From Paenibacillus macerans (GTDB taxonomy: Bacteria > Bacillota > Bacilli > Paenibacillales > Paenibacillaceae): a DNA stretch of 64,000 bases. The stretch's first letter is position 1. Each line of letters opens with the position of its first letter. The position numbers were made by a program, and so were the translations under genes. The notes under the pieces are model-generated. The model saw nothing but the letters and a program-made list of their open reading frames with translations, searched no databases and had not been told where the DNA came from. Shown piece after piece: positions 43,366 through 53,084 of this stretch. The stretch spans positions 186,001 through 250,000 of the forward strand of contig NZ_JAMBOE010000003.1 in NCBI RefSeq assembly GCF_023715465.1. The letters run 5' to 3'.

Positions 43366-44556
43366 ATGATTACTCATTCCAATCCTTCGATAAAAAAACA
43401 GGTATATGATCGAATTTCCTATCTCGGGACCGTCTCCAAGGCCGATTTGTTGAACGATTTTTCGCTCACCAGCAGCAGCATGACGCGCTTGCTTGAGGAG
43501 ATGACCTCCCAAGGGCTGATCATCGTCTCCGGACTTGGCCACTCCACCGGCGGAAGAAAGCCGATTTTGTTTCAAACCAATCCGACGTACCGCTACCTGT
43601 TCGGCTTGGAAATTTCCCGCCTTTATTCCACGCTGGGACTATACGATATGCATATCAACACCTTGTCCCTGACCCGTTGGAAAATGGACGAACAGATGAC
43701 GCCCGAGTTGTTTGTCGATCACGTTGCGGCCAGCGCCCGCGAATTTCTGGCCCAACACGGCATCTCGTCCGGCGATGTCTTGGGCATGGGGATCGGAGCG
43801 GTCGGCCCGCTGGATCAGCGAAAAGGAATCATCCTTGAACCGGAATTTTTCCCCGCCCCCTCCTGGAGCAATGTACCGATTTGCGAAATGCTTGCGGAGC
43901 GCCTGGAATTTCCGGCAAAACTCGATAACGGAGCTAACACCGCGTTAATCGGCGAGCATTGGGCGCTGCGGACCGAAAACATTCAGCATGCCCTTTACGT
44001 TCACTCCGGCGTTAACATCCGGTCGGCCGCGATGTCCGACGGCCAGATACTGCGCGGAGCCGTGGATACCGAAGGGGCGATCGGCCAGATGATTATCCAG
44101 GCTAACGGGCCAAGGCTGCGGGAAAAAGGCAATTACGGGGCATTGGAAGCTTTCGTGTCGGTGCCGGCCCTTGAAGAACGGGTGCGCACCCAGCTAAAAA
44201 TCGGACGCGGCAGCCTGCTCTCCGGCATTTCGCCGGACCAGGTCAACTTTGCCACACTGGTTGACGCCCTGGCGCAAGAAGATCCGCTGGTTAAAGAGCA
44301 GTTTATGGAAACGGCCGCTTATCTGGGGATTGGACTCGCCAACCTGATCAATGCGCTGCATCCCGAATACGTCATATTGGGCGGTCCGCTCGTTGGCGCG
44401 CATCCGCTCGTGTTTGATACCGCGCTGGAGATCGCCAAGAAAAACACCTACCACTATCCCGAGTACAGCCCGGTGTTCACTCAGGGGCTGCTGCTTGAGG
44501 AGGCTGTGGCCACCGGGGCGGCCGTGATGATGCTGCAGGAGTGGGAAGGAAACTAG
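43366..44556 (+). CDS. ROK-family transcriptional regulator (XylR/NagC type)
   Basis: This 396-residue protein has a winged helix-turn-helix at about 8-70 (GTVSKADLLNDFSLTSSSMTRLLEEMTSQGLI, then the wing GRKPILFQ). It is followed by a sugar-kinase-like ROK fold at about 80-390 with GIGAVGPLDQRKG and the phosphate loop ENIQHALYVHSGVN. The zinc-binding Cys cluster usual in ROK kinases is not evident, in line with a regulator that binds sugar without phosphorylating it. The neighbours are chromate and spore genes, so the regulon cannot be deduced from context. GGAGA lies 11 bases before the start. Confidence 0.88.
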   Translation: MITHSNPSIKKQVYDRISYLGTVSKADLLNDFSLTSSSMTRLLEEMTSQGLIIVSGLGHSTGGRKPILFQTNPTYRYLFGLEISRLYSTLGLYDMHINTLSLTRWKMDEQMTPELFVDHVAASAREFLAQHGISSGDVLGMGIGAVGPLDQRKGIILEPEFFPAPSWSNVPICEMLAERLEFPAKLDNGANTALIGEHWALRTENIQHALYVHSGVNIRSAAMSDGQILRGAVDTEGAIGQMIIQANGPRLREKGNYGALEAFVSVPALEERVRTQLKIGRGSLLSGISPDQVNFATLVDALAQEDPLVKEQFMETAAYLGIGLANLINALHPEYVILGGPLVGAHPLVFDTALEIAKKNTYHYPEYSPVFTQGLLLEEAVATGAAVMMLQEWEGN

Positions 44557-44570
44557 CTCGTGAAAGACTT

Positions 44571-44804
44571 TCATCCTAACATACGCTGAAACAGATCATT
44601 GACGGGGGTATACAACCAAATGATGAAATAAAGCGGGCTGGGGACCTGCACCTTGAATACAGTGCATAGTGTTGCCGAAATGCCGGCTATCCAGAGCAGG
44701 ATGAAGACGGCAAGCTGGCCGAATCGGCGGGAGCGGACCAAGGAAGGCAAGTCAATCGCTATACAGCATGCGGCAACCAGCAGCACCGCCAGAAAGTCCT
44801 TCAT
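44571..44804 (-). CDS. Small two-helix membrane protein of the spore germination operon
   Basis: This 77-residue protein has hydrophobic segments at about 3-18 (DFLAVLLVAACCIAID) and 30-50 (LAVFILLWIAGISATLCTVF). It follows the GerC-type gene by seven bases, with AAAGGGGTGAGG as ribosome site. Small membrane proteins like this are frequent at the end of ger operons of spore formers. I know no defined function for it. Confidence 0.72.
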   Translation of the reverse strand: MKDFLAVLLVAACCIAIDLPSLVRSRRFGQLAVFILLWIAGISATLCTVFKVQVPSPLYFIIWLYTPVNDLFQRMLG

Positions 44805-44810
44805 TTGGCC

Positions 44811-46025
44811 TCACCCCTTTATGTCATCCTGAAATGATTTATCGATGGTGCCAATCCGGTTGATATGTACGGAAGCTTGATAATGAACGGGCAGCGTTTT
44901 CAGATAAGTTTCCCGTTCTTCCTTCAGCTTCTCCCACACCTTCGGATGGGACTGGTAAATCAGTTGGCCAAATCCCAAAATATCGGAATTGTATTTCTCT
45001 ATAATATGATCGGCCGCATTTTCCATGAGGTAAATGATCCGTTCTTCCGACTTTTTCTCCAATTCTCTGATCATCCGGTCGTCATCCAGCCGATCCGTGC
45101 TCTGTGTGCTCTCAACATTGACTGTAGCGCGAACGGTTATATAAATGTGCGGCTCCCCGCCGATGATTTTGACCTTGCGTTTGGTTGAGCTGCGGAGCAC
45201 CTCCATCACGATAGGTTTTCCGTCCTCCCCCATGACCGGACCGGCACTCCCGCTGACTTCACCCATGATATAGTTGTAACCTATCGTTTCCATTTCATTG
45301 AGCCATCCGAGCAGCTTGTCCTTTCTAAACACGCCAAGGCCGCGAAGCAGCAAGCTTGCTTTGGGCCTCGTGCTTTCCAGGTTTTTCGCCCCCCCGTCCA
45401 CGGAACGGTCGCCAACAATCTCGATGCCCGACAGCGCCACGTTTCTCCCCTCGGCCACCAAACGGTTAACCAGTTTGTCAATGGTAACGGGCGTGGTTCT
45501 GGCGGTTGCCTTGGACGATTTCTGCAAGGAATAATACAGCCGGTTGGCCGGCAATTTGTCCAGCGGCGTCAAAAACTGCAGTACTTCGGAAGCCTGGGCA
45601 TCACGCGCTACCATGATATAGAAATCCGACCGCGGCTCGCGGCTTCTTATAATGACATCCAGGACCTTGCCGATGCCGTCCCGGGCCAACTCCTCGCCAA
45701 GCACCAATACGCGGATATGCCCCAAGTAACTTGACCTGGAGCTCGCTAAAGTGAACTCATGCAACGCTTCGTAAATAGTCTTAACTTTAAAATCGTAAAC
45801 GGTGACCGGCATTCCGCCTCCCTTTGCGGTGGTGGATGTGGCGATCTCCGAAGGAATAACCACCTGCATCGATACTTTAAATTGGTCTCCTTCCTTATCC
45901 AATCCGTACCCCAGGACAAAAGCCAGCTCATTGAGTTCTTTCCTTTCCCAACACCCGCTAAGCAAAGCAGGCAGCAGCATGATCAGCAGGAACCCGCACA
46001 GGGTTGATTTCAGCGTTCGCACCAT
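44811..46025 (-). CDS. Spore germination lipoprotein, GerAC family
   Basis: This 404-residue lipoprotein is the C subunit of a nutrient germinant receptor in the inner spore membrane. The signal peptide ends with the lipobox LLSGC (Cys25), followed by WERKELNELAFVLGYGLD, a family hallmark. The rest is the three-domain Ger(x)C fold. The start follows GGGAGGAGCC and lies three bases after the GerA stop, so the two genes are translated together. Confidence 0.95.
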   Translation of the reverse strand: MVRTLKSTLCGFLLIMLLPALLSGCWERKELNELAFVLGYGLDKEGDQFKVSMQVVIPSEIATSTTAKGGGMPVTVYDFKVKTIYEALHEFTLASSRSSYLGHIRVLVLGEELARDGIGKVLDVIIRSREPRSDFYIMVARDAQASEVLQFLTPLDKLPANRLYYSLQKSSKATARTTPVTIDKLVNRLVAEGRNVALSGIEIVGDRSVDGGAKNLESTRPKASLLLRGLGVFRKDKLLGWLNEMETIGYNYIMGEVSGSAGPVMGEDGKPIVMEVLRSSTKRKVKIIGGEPHIYITVRATVNVESTQSTDRLDDDRMIRELEKKSEERIIYLMENAADHIIEKYNSDILGFGQLIYQSHPKVWEKLKEERETYLKTLPVHYQASVHINRIGTIDKSFQDDIKG

Positions 46026-46028
46026 GGT

Positions 46029-47549
46029 TTACGGCTCCTCCCGCCCGGTTTTTCCTTGCCGCTTTAAGTCGCCTTGCCTAGTTTGCTTGGGTCTCGTTGT
46101 TAACTTCGGCCAAGGAAAACGGAAAACGGAATCCTTCAAATCGCTTTGAATATAAGGTCCAAGCGGACTCATATAAGGCATGCCAAAAGACCGCAGCCCG
46201 GCCAAATGCAGCACGATCATAAAAATGCCGAACAAAATGCCAAACACTCCCATAAACGCCCCCAGCGCCATCAGGACAAAACGAATGATCCGGGCGGTGA
46301 TGGACATCCCCGTCTCCGGAATCACAAAGCTGGAAATCGCCGTAACGGACACGATGATGACCATGGCGGATGAGATAAAACCCGCCTCGACGGCCGCTTG
46401 TCCGATAACCAGGGTCCCAACAATGGAGATGGCCTGGCCGATGTTCTTCGGTATTCTTACGCCAGCCTCGCGTAAAACTTCATAGATGACCTCCATGAGC
46501 ATCGCTTCGACAAAAGCCGGAAAAGGCACCGTCTCCCTTTGTGCAGCCAAGCTGATCACGAGGGTGGTCGGAATCATCTCCTGGTGATACGTTGTAATGG
46601 CCACATAAAGCGCTGGAGCCAACATCGCGATAAAAAATGCCAAATACCGGATGAATCTCAGCAAAGTGGCGATATCCGCCCGCTGGTAATAATCCTCGGC
46701 GGATTGGAAGAAATTCAAAAAGAAAGAGGGGACAAGCAGAACAAACGGTGTTCCGTCCACCAGAATGGCCACTTTTCCTTCCAAAATCCCCGCCGCGATC
46801 GTATCGGGACGATCGGAATTATAGATCGTGGGAAACGGGGTAACGGCCGTGTCCTGAATGAATTCTTCGATATAGCCGCTTTCCAAAATACTGTCCGTGT
46901 CGATCTTATGCAGACGCCGTTTAACTTCATTAACGATTTCCGCGTTGACAACGTTGTCCAGATACATAATGGCCACATCGGTTTGGGTTACCTTACCGAT
47001 TTGGAACGTCTCGAGCCATAAATGCCGATCCTTGATTTTCCGCCGGATCAGCGCCGTGTTGGTACGCAATCTCTCGGTAAACCCCTCCATAGGACCGCGT
47101 ACAACCGCCTGTGAGCTGGGTTCGCCGACATTGCGGTCCTCCCAGCCGGGAAGCGCGATCCGCAGCGCGTTGTTTGCTCCTTCCAACAACAGGATGATAC
47201 ATCCCGATAAAAGATCATGCAGCAGCTTGTCGTAATCGGCGATTTCCTTTATATCTCCAGCCATCAGAATATAATCCTTGAGAAGCCCAAGCTTTTGTTC
47301 GGCATTCCGCTTTTTCAGGTCATCATTTTCGGAGAATCCCCGTTCAGTCAGCGAGTAAAGGATGGAATTGTGCAGGATGCCGGTATCTACCAGACCATCG
47401 ATATAAAACAAGGCCAGCTCCGTGTTTGTGCCCAGAATCAGCTTCTTTTTCACCAGATCCGTGCTCCCGCCAAGCGTTTGTTGCAGCAGGATTTCGTTCT
47501 CCTGCAGACTGGACAGCAATTGACCTTTAAGGCTTGTTGATTTATCCAT
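46029..47549 (-). CDS. Spore germination protein, GerAA family
   Basis: This 506-residue A subunit of the germinant receptor has a soluble N-terminal half (about 1-290) and four to five membrane helices in the C-terminal half (ATLLRFIRYLAFFIAMLAPALYVAIT and after). Family phrases include RGPMEGFTERLRTNTALIRRKI, QETVPFPAFVEAMLMEVIYEVLREAGVRIP and NIGQAISIVGTLVIGQAAVEAGF. It is the first gene of the leftward ger operon. The B subunit is encoded divergently about 170 bases away rather than in the same operon. Confidence 0.96.
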   Translation of the reverse strand: MDKSTSLKGQLLSSLQENEILLQQTLGGSTDLVKKKLILGTNTELALFYIDGLVDTGILHNSILYSLTERGFSENDDLKKRNAEQKLGLLKDYILMAGDIKEIADYDKLLHDLLSGCIILLLEGANNALRIALPGWEDRNVGEPSSQAVVRGPMEGFTERLRTNTALIRRKIKDRHLWLETFQIGKVTQTDVAIMYLDNVVNAEIVNEVKRRLHKIDTDSILESGYIEEFIQDTAVTPFPTIYNSDRPDTIAAGILEGKVAILVDGTPFVLLVPSFFLNFFQSAEDYYQRADIATLLRFIRYLAFFIAMLAPALYVAITTYHQEMIPTTLVISLAAQRETVPFPAFVEAMLMEVIYEVLREAGVRIPKNIGQAISIVGTLVIGQAAVEAGFISSAMVIIVSVTAISSFVIPETGMSITARIIRFVLMALGAFMGVFGILFGIFMIVLHLAGLRSFGMPYMSPLGPYIQSDLKDSVFRFPWPKLTTRPKQTRQGDLKRQGKTGREEP

Positions 47550-47721
47550 TCTCGTTCACCCAGGTTCTTTTTGCTTATTTTGGTCGAATCGGCCATTATT
47601 ATTCCGAAAAAATCCAGGGCAGGAGCATACTGTCTATTCATTTCCGGCATACTAGCACAGACTGCCGCTGAAATGAGGTACCCAGCCGGAAAAACTCTAC
47701 AGGTCGAAGGAGGTATGGGAC

Positions 47722-48834
47722 ATGAGCTTGGAAAAAGGGCGCTTATCTTCAAGACAGCTGGCCGTGCTTGCCCTTTTTGTGTTTGTTGGCGACATGGCGC
47801 TGATTTATCCCTTAACCATGACGACCGACTCGCATCAGGACGCCTGGATCGCCGGTTTAATCAGCCTGCCGCTGGGACTCGCCGGCATAGCGATTCCGAT
47901 CAGGGTACATTATTTTTACCCCCAGCTGAACCTTATCGAAAAAATTAACAAAATATTAGGAAAATGGGCCGGAACCGCAGTCAACCTGTTTTATTTGTTT
48001 TTCTTTCTGATAGCGACAGCCATCTACCTTCGTGAAATCGAGGATTTCATGTGTACGCAAATTTTTGAAGCGACTCCTGGCGCCGTTTTTCGTGTCATGA
48101 CTTTGATTCTGGTGGTATACGGCCTCCGCCTTGGTCTCGAGACGCTTGGCAGGGCTGCCGAAATATTCTTGCCGCTGTTCGTGCTGTTTATGGCTTCATT
48201 GATGATTCTGCTGCTCCCACAGGTCCAACTGGAGAATCTGCTTCCGGTCATGAATACGCCTTTGCCCAAATTGCTGCACTCCGTGTTGTTTGGCATCAGT
48301 TATCCGTTTGGCGAAATGATGGTATTTCAGATGGTGCACCCCTACGTCAAGCTGAGCAGGACTACCAACAGAGATATCTTTCTCTCCATGATTATCGGAG
48401 CGGCCGTCCTGAATCTGATTTTATTTCTGTCCATTACCGTCCTGGGAGCATATCTATCCGAGCATCAATTTTACGCCGCCTATATTTTGGCCCAAAAAAT
48501 CAACATCGGCAACTTCCTGCAAAGAATCGAAGCGCTTATGGCCATCGTGTGGATCATCACCACTTATTTCAAAACGGCGCTGTATTTCTACGCCTTTACG
48601 CTCGGAACCGCCCAGCTGTTTAACCTGAAAAATTTCCGTTCTTTAATTTTCCCGGTTGGTTTCCTCTTGTTTGGACTTTCGCAGCTGGTATCGAAAGATA
48701 TTATTTTCTACATCAAAAGAATCCCAGCCTATTGGGTAGACTGGGATTTTACCATCGGCTTTGTGCTCCCTCTGCTGCTGATGATTGTTTATTATGTCAG
48801 AAAATCCAGGACCCGATTACAGCAGCAGCAATAA
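47722..48834 (+). CDS. Spore germination permease, GerAB family
   Basis: This 370-residue B subunit of the germinant receptor belongs to the APC superfamily and is likely the part that binds the germinant. About ten membrane helices are visible, starting at about 13 (LAVLALFVFVGDMALIYPL). AAGGAGG precedes the start. It is transcribed away from the A and C genes, an uncommon split arrangement. Its 3' end overlaps the convergent beta-phosphoglucomutase-like gene by 18 bases. Confidence 0.95.
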   Translation: MSLEKGRLSSRQLAVLALFVFVGDMALIYPLTMTTDSHQDAWIAGLISLPLGLAGIAIPIRVHYFYPQLNLIEKINKILGKWAGTAVNLFYLFFFLIATAIYLREIEDFMCTQIFEATPGAVFRVMTLILVVYGLRLGLETLGRAAEIFLPLFVLFMASLMILLLPQVQLENLLPVMNTPLPKLLHSVLFGISYPFGEMMVFQMVHPYVKLSRTTNRDIFLSMIIGAAVLNLILFLSITVLGAYLSEHQFYAAYILAQKINIGNFLQRIEALMAIVWIITTYFKTALYFYAFTLGTAQLFNLKNFRSLIFPVGFLLFGLSQLVSKDIIFYIKRIPAYWVDWDFTIGFVLPLLLMIVYYVRKSRTRLQQQQ

Positions 48835-49458
48835 GTCCGCTATCGACTCCAGCGAATAATCCGCTTCTTGGCAGCTTCGCGCCTCGCCGATGGCCGCTGC
48901 CGCCATGCCGCCGCGTTTGGCGGCGACGACTCCGGCCTCCGCGTCTTCAACGACAAGGCAGCCTGCGGGCGGAACACCGAGCTTGCCGGCCGCCAGCAGG
49001 AACACCTCCGGGTCCGGTTTGCTGTGCTTGATCCCGTTTCCGTCCGCCACCGCGTCAAAATAACCGGACAAGCCGATCCGCTCCAGGATCACCGGCGTAT
49101 TTTTGCTGGACGAACCGATGGCGACTTTGTATCCCCGCTCGCGGAGGGCGGACAAGGTCTCCGCCACCCCCGGCAGCATATCACCAGCGGTCAGATCACC
49201 TAACTGACTGCGGTAAACCTCGTTTTTCCGCTCGGCCAACTCCAGCTTCTCTACAGGCGTATAACGCTTGCTTGCTTTTTCCAGGATGATCTCCAAACTT
49301 TCCATGCGGCTGACGCCGCGCAGCCGGTGATTGATTTGCTCGTTAAATTCGATCCCCTCTTGCCGGGCCAACTCAGACCACGCCAGAAAGTGATAATGGT
49401 CCGTCGAGACGATCACCCCGTCCAAATCGAAAATCACCGCTTGGTACCGCCGATTCAT
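48817..49458 (-). CDS. Beta-phosphoglucomutase-like HAD hydrolase
   Basis: This 213-residue HAD-superfamily protein has the catalytic Asp11 and Asp13 in VIFDLDGVIV, a helical cap with HYHFLAWSELARQEG and RLRGVSRMESL (typical of beta-phosphoglucomutase), motif II GSSSKN, and motifs III-IV in KHSKPDPEVFLLA and VVEDAEAGV. The enzyme interconverts beta-glucose 1-phosphate and glucose 6-phosphate in maltose, trehalose or kojibiose use. No disaccharide phosphorylase is adjacent in the window, so the pathway is not fixed. Its end overlaps the GerAB gene convergently. Confidence 0.88.
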   Translation of the reverse strand: MNRRYQAVIFDLDGVIVSTDHYHFLAWSELARQEGIEFNEQINHRLRGVSRMESLEIILEKASKRYTPVEKLELAERKNEVYRSQLGDLTAGDMLPGVAETLSALRERGYKVAIGSSSKNTPVILERIGLSGYFDAVADGNGIKHSKPDPEVFLLAAGKLGVPPAGCLVVEDAEAGVVAAKRGGMAAAAIGEARSCQEADYSLESIADLLLLL

Positions 49459-49573
49459 GCCGCTCTCTCCTCCTGATCCGTTTTCTTTCTTGATTCCTGC
49501 AACTTCTTTATCTACGCAGCTATTTTAGCAACTTACTGCCTCAGCAGCTTCATCTCACTTGCAATCTGCTCAC

Positions 49574-51280
49574 TCACAATCTCGCGTCCCACAAACCGCA
49601 GAAGGCGTCAACCGGGCTCGTTCCTTTGAACTCCGAGCGGCCCATCAGCTTGTCGATCAGCGCCTGCAGCACATTGTCATTCGAATTGTAGGCGTTAATA
49701 AAGGTTTTCACCCGCGGCACATCCAACAGGTGGTACGGATTCTCGACCGAAATGAACAGCGTCGGAATGGTGGTCATAAAGGCCGGGACGTTGGCCCCCA
49801 TCGGCTGCTTCCATTCGATGCGCACCACCGTTTGGTTGCTCTTGGTTACCATATTAGCCAGATAGATGATTAGATCATACTTGCCGAGCACCTCGCTTTG
49901 CGCCGACATCATGCCTTCAAACCCGGGATTCACCTCGAACGTAGTCACCTCGAATCCTTCGTTTTTCAGCTTCTCCTTAAACAGCTCGGCGGCCCCGACG
50001 CGTGCGCTGTACGCCACTCCCTGTTGGGACTCAATGTCATAGAACAGGACGCGCTTGTATTTATTGGGATGGATCGGCAGCACCCCGTTCTCTTCTTTGA
50101 CCAGAGTGACCGCCTTATCCGCGCACTCGACCGCCCATTGCCGGTGTTCCTCCGCGCCCAGCACCTTGAGCGCTTCCTCCAACTTGGGCGCGAGCGTGCC
50201 CTCCGCTTGTTTGCGGTGCAGCTTCAAGGCCGCTTTCAGTCCCAGAATCCGGTTCAACGCTTCATTCAAGCGCTCCTCGGTGATGATGCCGTCCTCGATC
50301 CCCTGTTTCATATAGCTGAAATCCTCTTCCAAACTGCGGCAGAACAGGAACATATCGCAGCCCGCGGCGATCGCCTGCGGCACGGCTTGCGATCTTGGCA
50401 TCGAAATCATCATTCCCGCCATCGTCGAAGCGTCCGTCACTACCAGGCCGTTAAAGCCGAGCTGTTCTTTCAGCAGCTTCGTGACCAATTCGTAGGATAA
50501 GGAAGCCGGTAAAATCTCATGATCCTTGAGCGCCGGATTCAGCTTGCGGCTGTAGGCTGGCTGCAGGATGTGGCCAACCATCACCGTCATCGCGCCTTCC
50601 TCGATGCAGGCCTTGTACACGGCGCCGTAAGTGGCGTCCCATTCTTCACACGACAAAGAATTAATGCTTTCCACCAGATGCTGGTCCCGTTCGTCCACTC
50701 CATCACCCGGGAAATGCTTGATCGAAGCCGCGACACCGCTTTGCTGCACGCCTTTGACATACTGGATGCCCATGCGGCGGACCCGCTCCGGATCGGAGCC
50801 AAACGTGCGCGTATTGGTAATCGGGTTGCGGAAGTTGTAATCGATGTCGATAATCGGTGCAAACGCCCAGTTGCAGCCCACCGCCGCACCTTCGCGCCCG
50901 CAGACGAGGCCGAGCTTGTAGGCCATTTCATCGTCATCGGTGGCGGCCACCTGCATCACCGATCCGACGGTGGTGCCTTCCGCAGCGATGCCGGAACCGC
51001 CCTTCTCCAGGTTGGCCGCGATCAGCAGCGGAACTTTGGCGTTCTGCTGCAGCGTTTGCACCGTGTTTACGATGCTGCTCGCAGCCATGGGGCGGCACAT
51101 CAAGCCCCCGGCCTTGTAATCCGCCGCCAGCCGCTTTAAATATTCTTCTTCATCGGAATAACCGACCAGACAAAACAGCTGCCCAACCTTCTCGTCCAGC
51201 GTCATGTTGGCGATTGTCCGCTCTACCCAAGCAATGTCTTCAGCGGATAAATTAAACGGTTTGGCTTTCAAATCCACCAT
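49574..51280 (-). CDS. GH3 beta-N-acetylhexosaminidase-like (NagZ group)
   Basis: This 568-residue GH3 enzyme carries the NagZ-specific loop K188-HFPGDG with Asp199 and His201, which serves as the acid/base dyad, and nucleophile Asp283 in VVTDASTMAG. This pattern points to release of N-acetylglucosamine-type sugars by retaining hydrolysis or phosphorolysis rather than beta-glucosidase activity. A C-terminal domain from about 370 resembles the second domain of two-domain NagZ proteins. There is no signal peptide. The sulfatase is upstream, about 60 bases away in the same direction, so both may act on a sulfated amino sugar such as GlcNAc-sulfate. That is inference. Confidence 0.9.
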   Translation of the reverse strand: MVDLKAKPFNLSAEDIAWVERTIANMTLDEKVGQLFCLVGYSDEEEYLKRLAADYKAGGLMCRPMAASSIVNTVQTLQQNAKVPLLIAANLEKGGSGIAAEGTTVGSVMQVAATDDDEMAYKLGLVCGREGAAVGCNWAFAPIIDIDYNFRNPITNTRTFGSDPERVRRMGIQYVKGVQQSGVAASIKHFPGDGVDERDQHLVESINSLSCEEWDATYGAVYKACIEEGAMTVMVGHILQPAYSRKLNPALKDHEILPASLSYELVTKLLKEQLGFNGLVVTDASTMAGMMISMPRSQAVPQAIAAGCDMFLFCRSLEEDFSYMKQGIEDGIITEERLNEALNRILGLKAALKLHRKQAEGTLAPKLEEALKVLGAEEHRQWAVECADKAVTLVKEENGVLPIHPNKYKRVLFYDIESQQGVAYSARVGAAELFKEKLKNEGFEVTTFEVNPGFEGMMSAQSEVLGKYDLIIYLANMVTKSNQTVVRIEWKQPMGANVPAFMTTIPTLFISVENPYHLLDVPRVKTFINAYNSNDNVLQALIDKLMGRSEFKGTSPVDAFCGLWDARL

Positions 51281-51340
51281 GTTTTTCAGCTCCCTGGGAG
51301 TAAAATGATGTTTGTGTCATACCTAACGATCACGCACGAA

Positions 51341-52891
51341 TCAATGCGGGCCCATCTGTTCCGTAAGCCGCTTTCTAACCAGCTTCTCGATTTCACTGGC
51401 CGGATTCGGCGGAAACTCCCGGGGATGCCGGCGCGCCAGTTCGGCGGCCTGCTCGGATCTTCCGGTTTCCTCCAGCCGCTTCAGGTATCCCGGCAAATAA
51501 CCTTTGGCATGGAAAGGCCCGCCTTCTTTCATCACCGTCCATAACGGATCGCGGTCGTCGCCCGAACGGACCATCATTTCGTCATGCCACTGGTTCAGCA
51601 AATAAACGGCTTCCATACATACGTCACGGTTGTCAGCGGCGACATTGCGCTGTTCGTCCGGATCCTCCTGCAGGTTGAACAGCATCTCCTTATCAAACAA
51701 ATGATACCCATCATGATAGCTGCGAATGTACATCCAATCGCCGAAACGGACGCTGCGCTGCACCACGTGGGCACACTGCGACACCACGAGGTAATCCCGC
51801 CCGCAATCGGCTCCGTCACGAAGAACCGGCGCATAGCTGGTGCCGTCCCAATCCGGCATCGGGTCGTGTCCGAGCAGTTCAGCCACCGTTGGCAGCAAGT
51901 CCAGATGGTAATGCAGCCGCTCGTCGACGAGACCCTGCTTCATGCCCGGCCAGCGGATGATCATTGGAATCCGGCAGGTTCCCTGATCCGCGGTGGCGTG
52001 CTCGCCGTAAATCCCCAGCTGGCCGATATTTTCGCCGTGATCGGCGGTTATGATGATGATCAGATCTTCCATGACGCCCTGCTGTTCCAGGGCCGCAAAC
52101 AGCTTGCCCAAATGGTCGTCCATATACCGGATGCCGCAGTCGTAACCGTCGACCATTTTTCTCAGGCCGTCCATATTGAGAATTTCCCCAGGGTGACGCG
52201 GGAAATCGGGGGAAGTGGCATTGTCGTAGCTCTTGGTTCTGAAATTAATGTTAAGCTCTCGGGCGCTGTGCGAACCAACCATTTCCTTGTGCCGCTCCAG
52301 CACTTCCTCGGTCATCCACTCCGGCAGCGGATCGTTTTCGAACGGGTTTCCGTATTCCAGCGGCGTCCGGTAAGGGGTATGCGGATCCCAATAATTCACG
52401 TAGAGGAACCAATCGTCTTTTTTGGCATTGCGCTCGATCCAGTCCAGTGCGACAGGAGTGACGTCATCCGCGGACTCGTTGCCGAGATGCCCCGTATTCA
52501 TGATTTCATTAAAGCCGGCATAAAAAGCGAACGTCGAGTGGCGCTGCGGGAAAGGGCTGATCAAGGTGGTGCTAAGTCCGCCGACCAGTTGCAAGTAGGA
52601 CGGGAAGGCCCCGCCCCGGGTCAGTCGGCCCATCAGCTCCCGCTTCTCGGCTTCCAGCTTCATGTCCCCCGCCGTGCCGCCGTGGCCAACAAGGCCGTTG
52701 CGAATCCCGAACTGCCCGCTCATCAGCGCGGTGCGGGAAGGAGCGCACGGCGCGTCCGAGGTGTAATAATTGGTGAAACGGACGCCTTCAGCGGCAATTT
52801 TATCGATATTGGGCGACGTATTGCGATGATAACCGTAGCAGCCCAAATGTTCCGGGTTGGTCGAATCCAGGTCCAAAAACAACACTCTCAT
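51341..52891 (-). CDS. Sulfatase, Cys-type, family S1
   Basis: This is a roughly 516-residue sulfate-ester hydrolase. The start ATG 52891 follows TTGGAGGAG; an ATG 42 bases further upstream lacks a ribosome site. RVLFLDLDSTNPEHLGCYGY opens the metal site. The formylglycine motif is C49-A-P-S-R53 in DAPCAPSRTALMSGQ. IITADHGENIGQLGIYGEH at about 300 supplies more ligands. The C-terminal part is longer than in the other two sulfatases. It is probably co-transcribed with the NagZ-like gene downstream. No signal peptide is present. Maturation by the radical SAM enzyme at 61.4 kb is inferred. Confidence 0.93.
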   Translation of the reverse strand: MRVLFLDLDSTNPEHLGCYGYHRNTSPNIDKIAAEGVRFTNYYTSDAPCAPSRTALMSGQFGIRNGLVGHGGTAGDMKLEAEKRELMGRLTRGGAFPSYLQLVGGLSTTLISPFPQRHSTFAFYAGFNEIMNTGHLGNESADDVTPVALDWIERNAKKDDWFLYVNYWDPHTPYRTPLEYGNPFENDPLPEWMTEEVLERHKEMVGSHSARELNINFRTKSYDNATSPDFPRHPGEILNMDGLRKMVDGYDCGIRYMDDHLGKLFAALEQQGVMEDLIIIITADHGENIGQLGIYGEHATADQGTCRIPMIIRWPGMKQGLVDERLHYHLDLLPTVAELLGHDPMPDWDGTSYAPVLRDGADCGRDYLVVSQCAHVVQRSVRFGDWMYIRSYHDGYHLFDKEMLFNLQEDPDEQRNVAADNRDVCMEAVYLLNQWHDEMMVRSGDDRDPLWTVMKEGGPFHAKGYLPGYLKRLEETGRSEQAAELARRHPREFPPNPASEIEKLVRKRLTEQMGPH

Positions 52892-53084
52892 AAGGCAATC
52901 TCCTCCAAGTTGAAATTTACGGATTGCTAACACTCACTGTATACGGCCTCCATGGCCAAATTCCCAACATACGTACATGTTCTACTCTACAAGCAATCCG
53001 GTCACAGCGCCTTAACCGATTTTTTTGTTTGTTGCTCTATTTTTCTGCTTCAAAACCAAAATCAGTGTTTGAACTAAGATGGCT

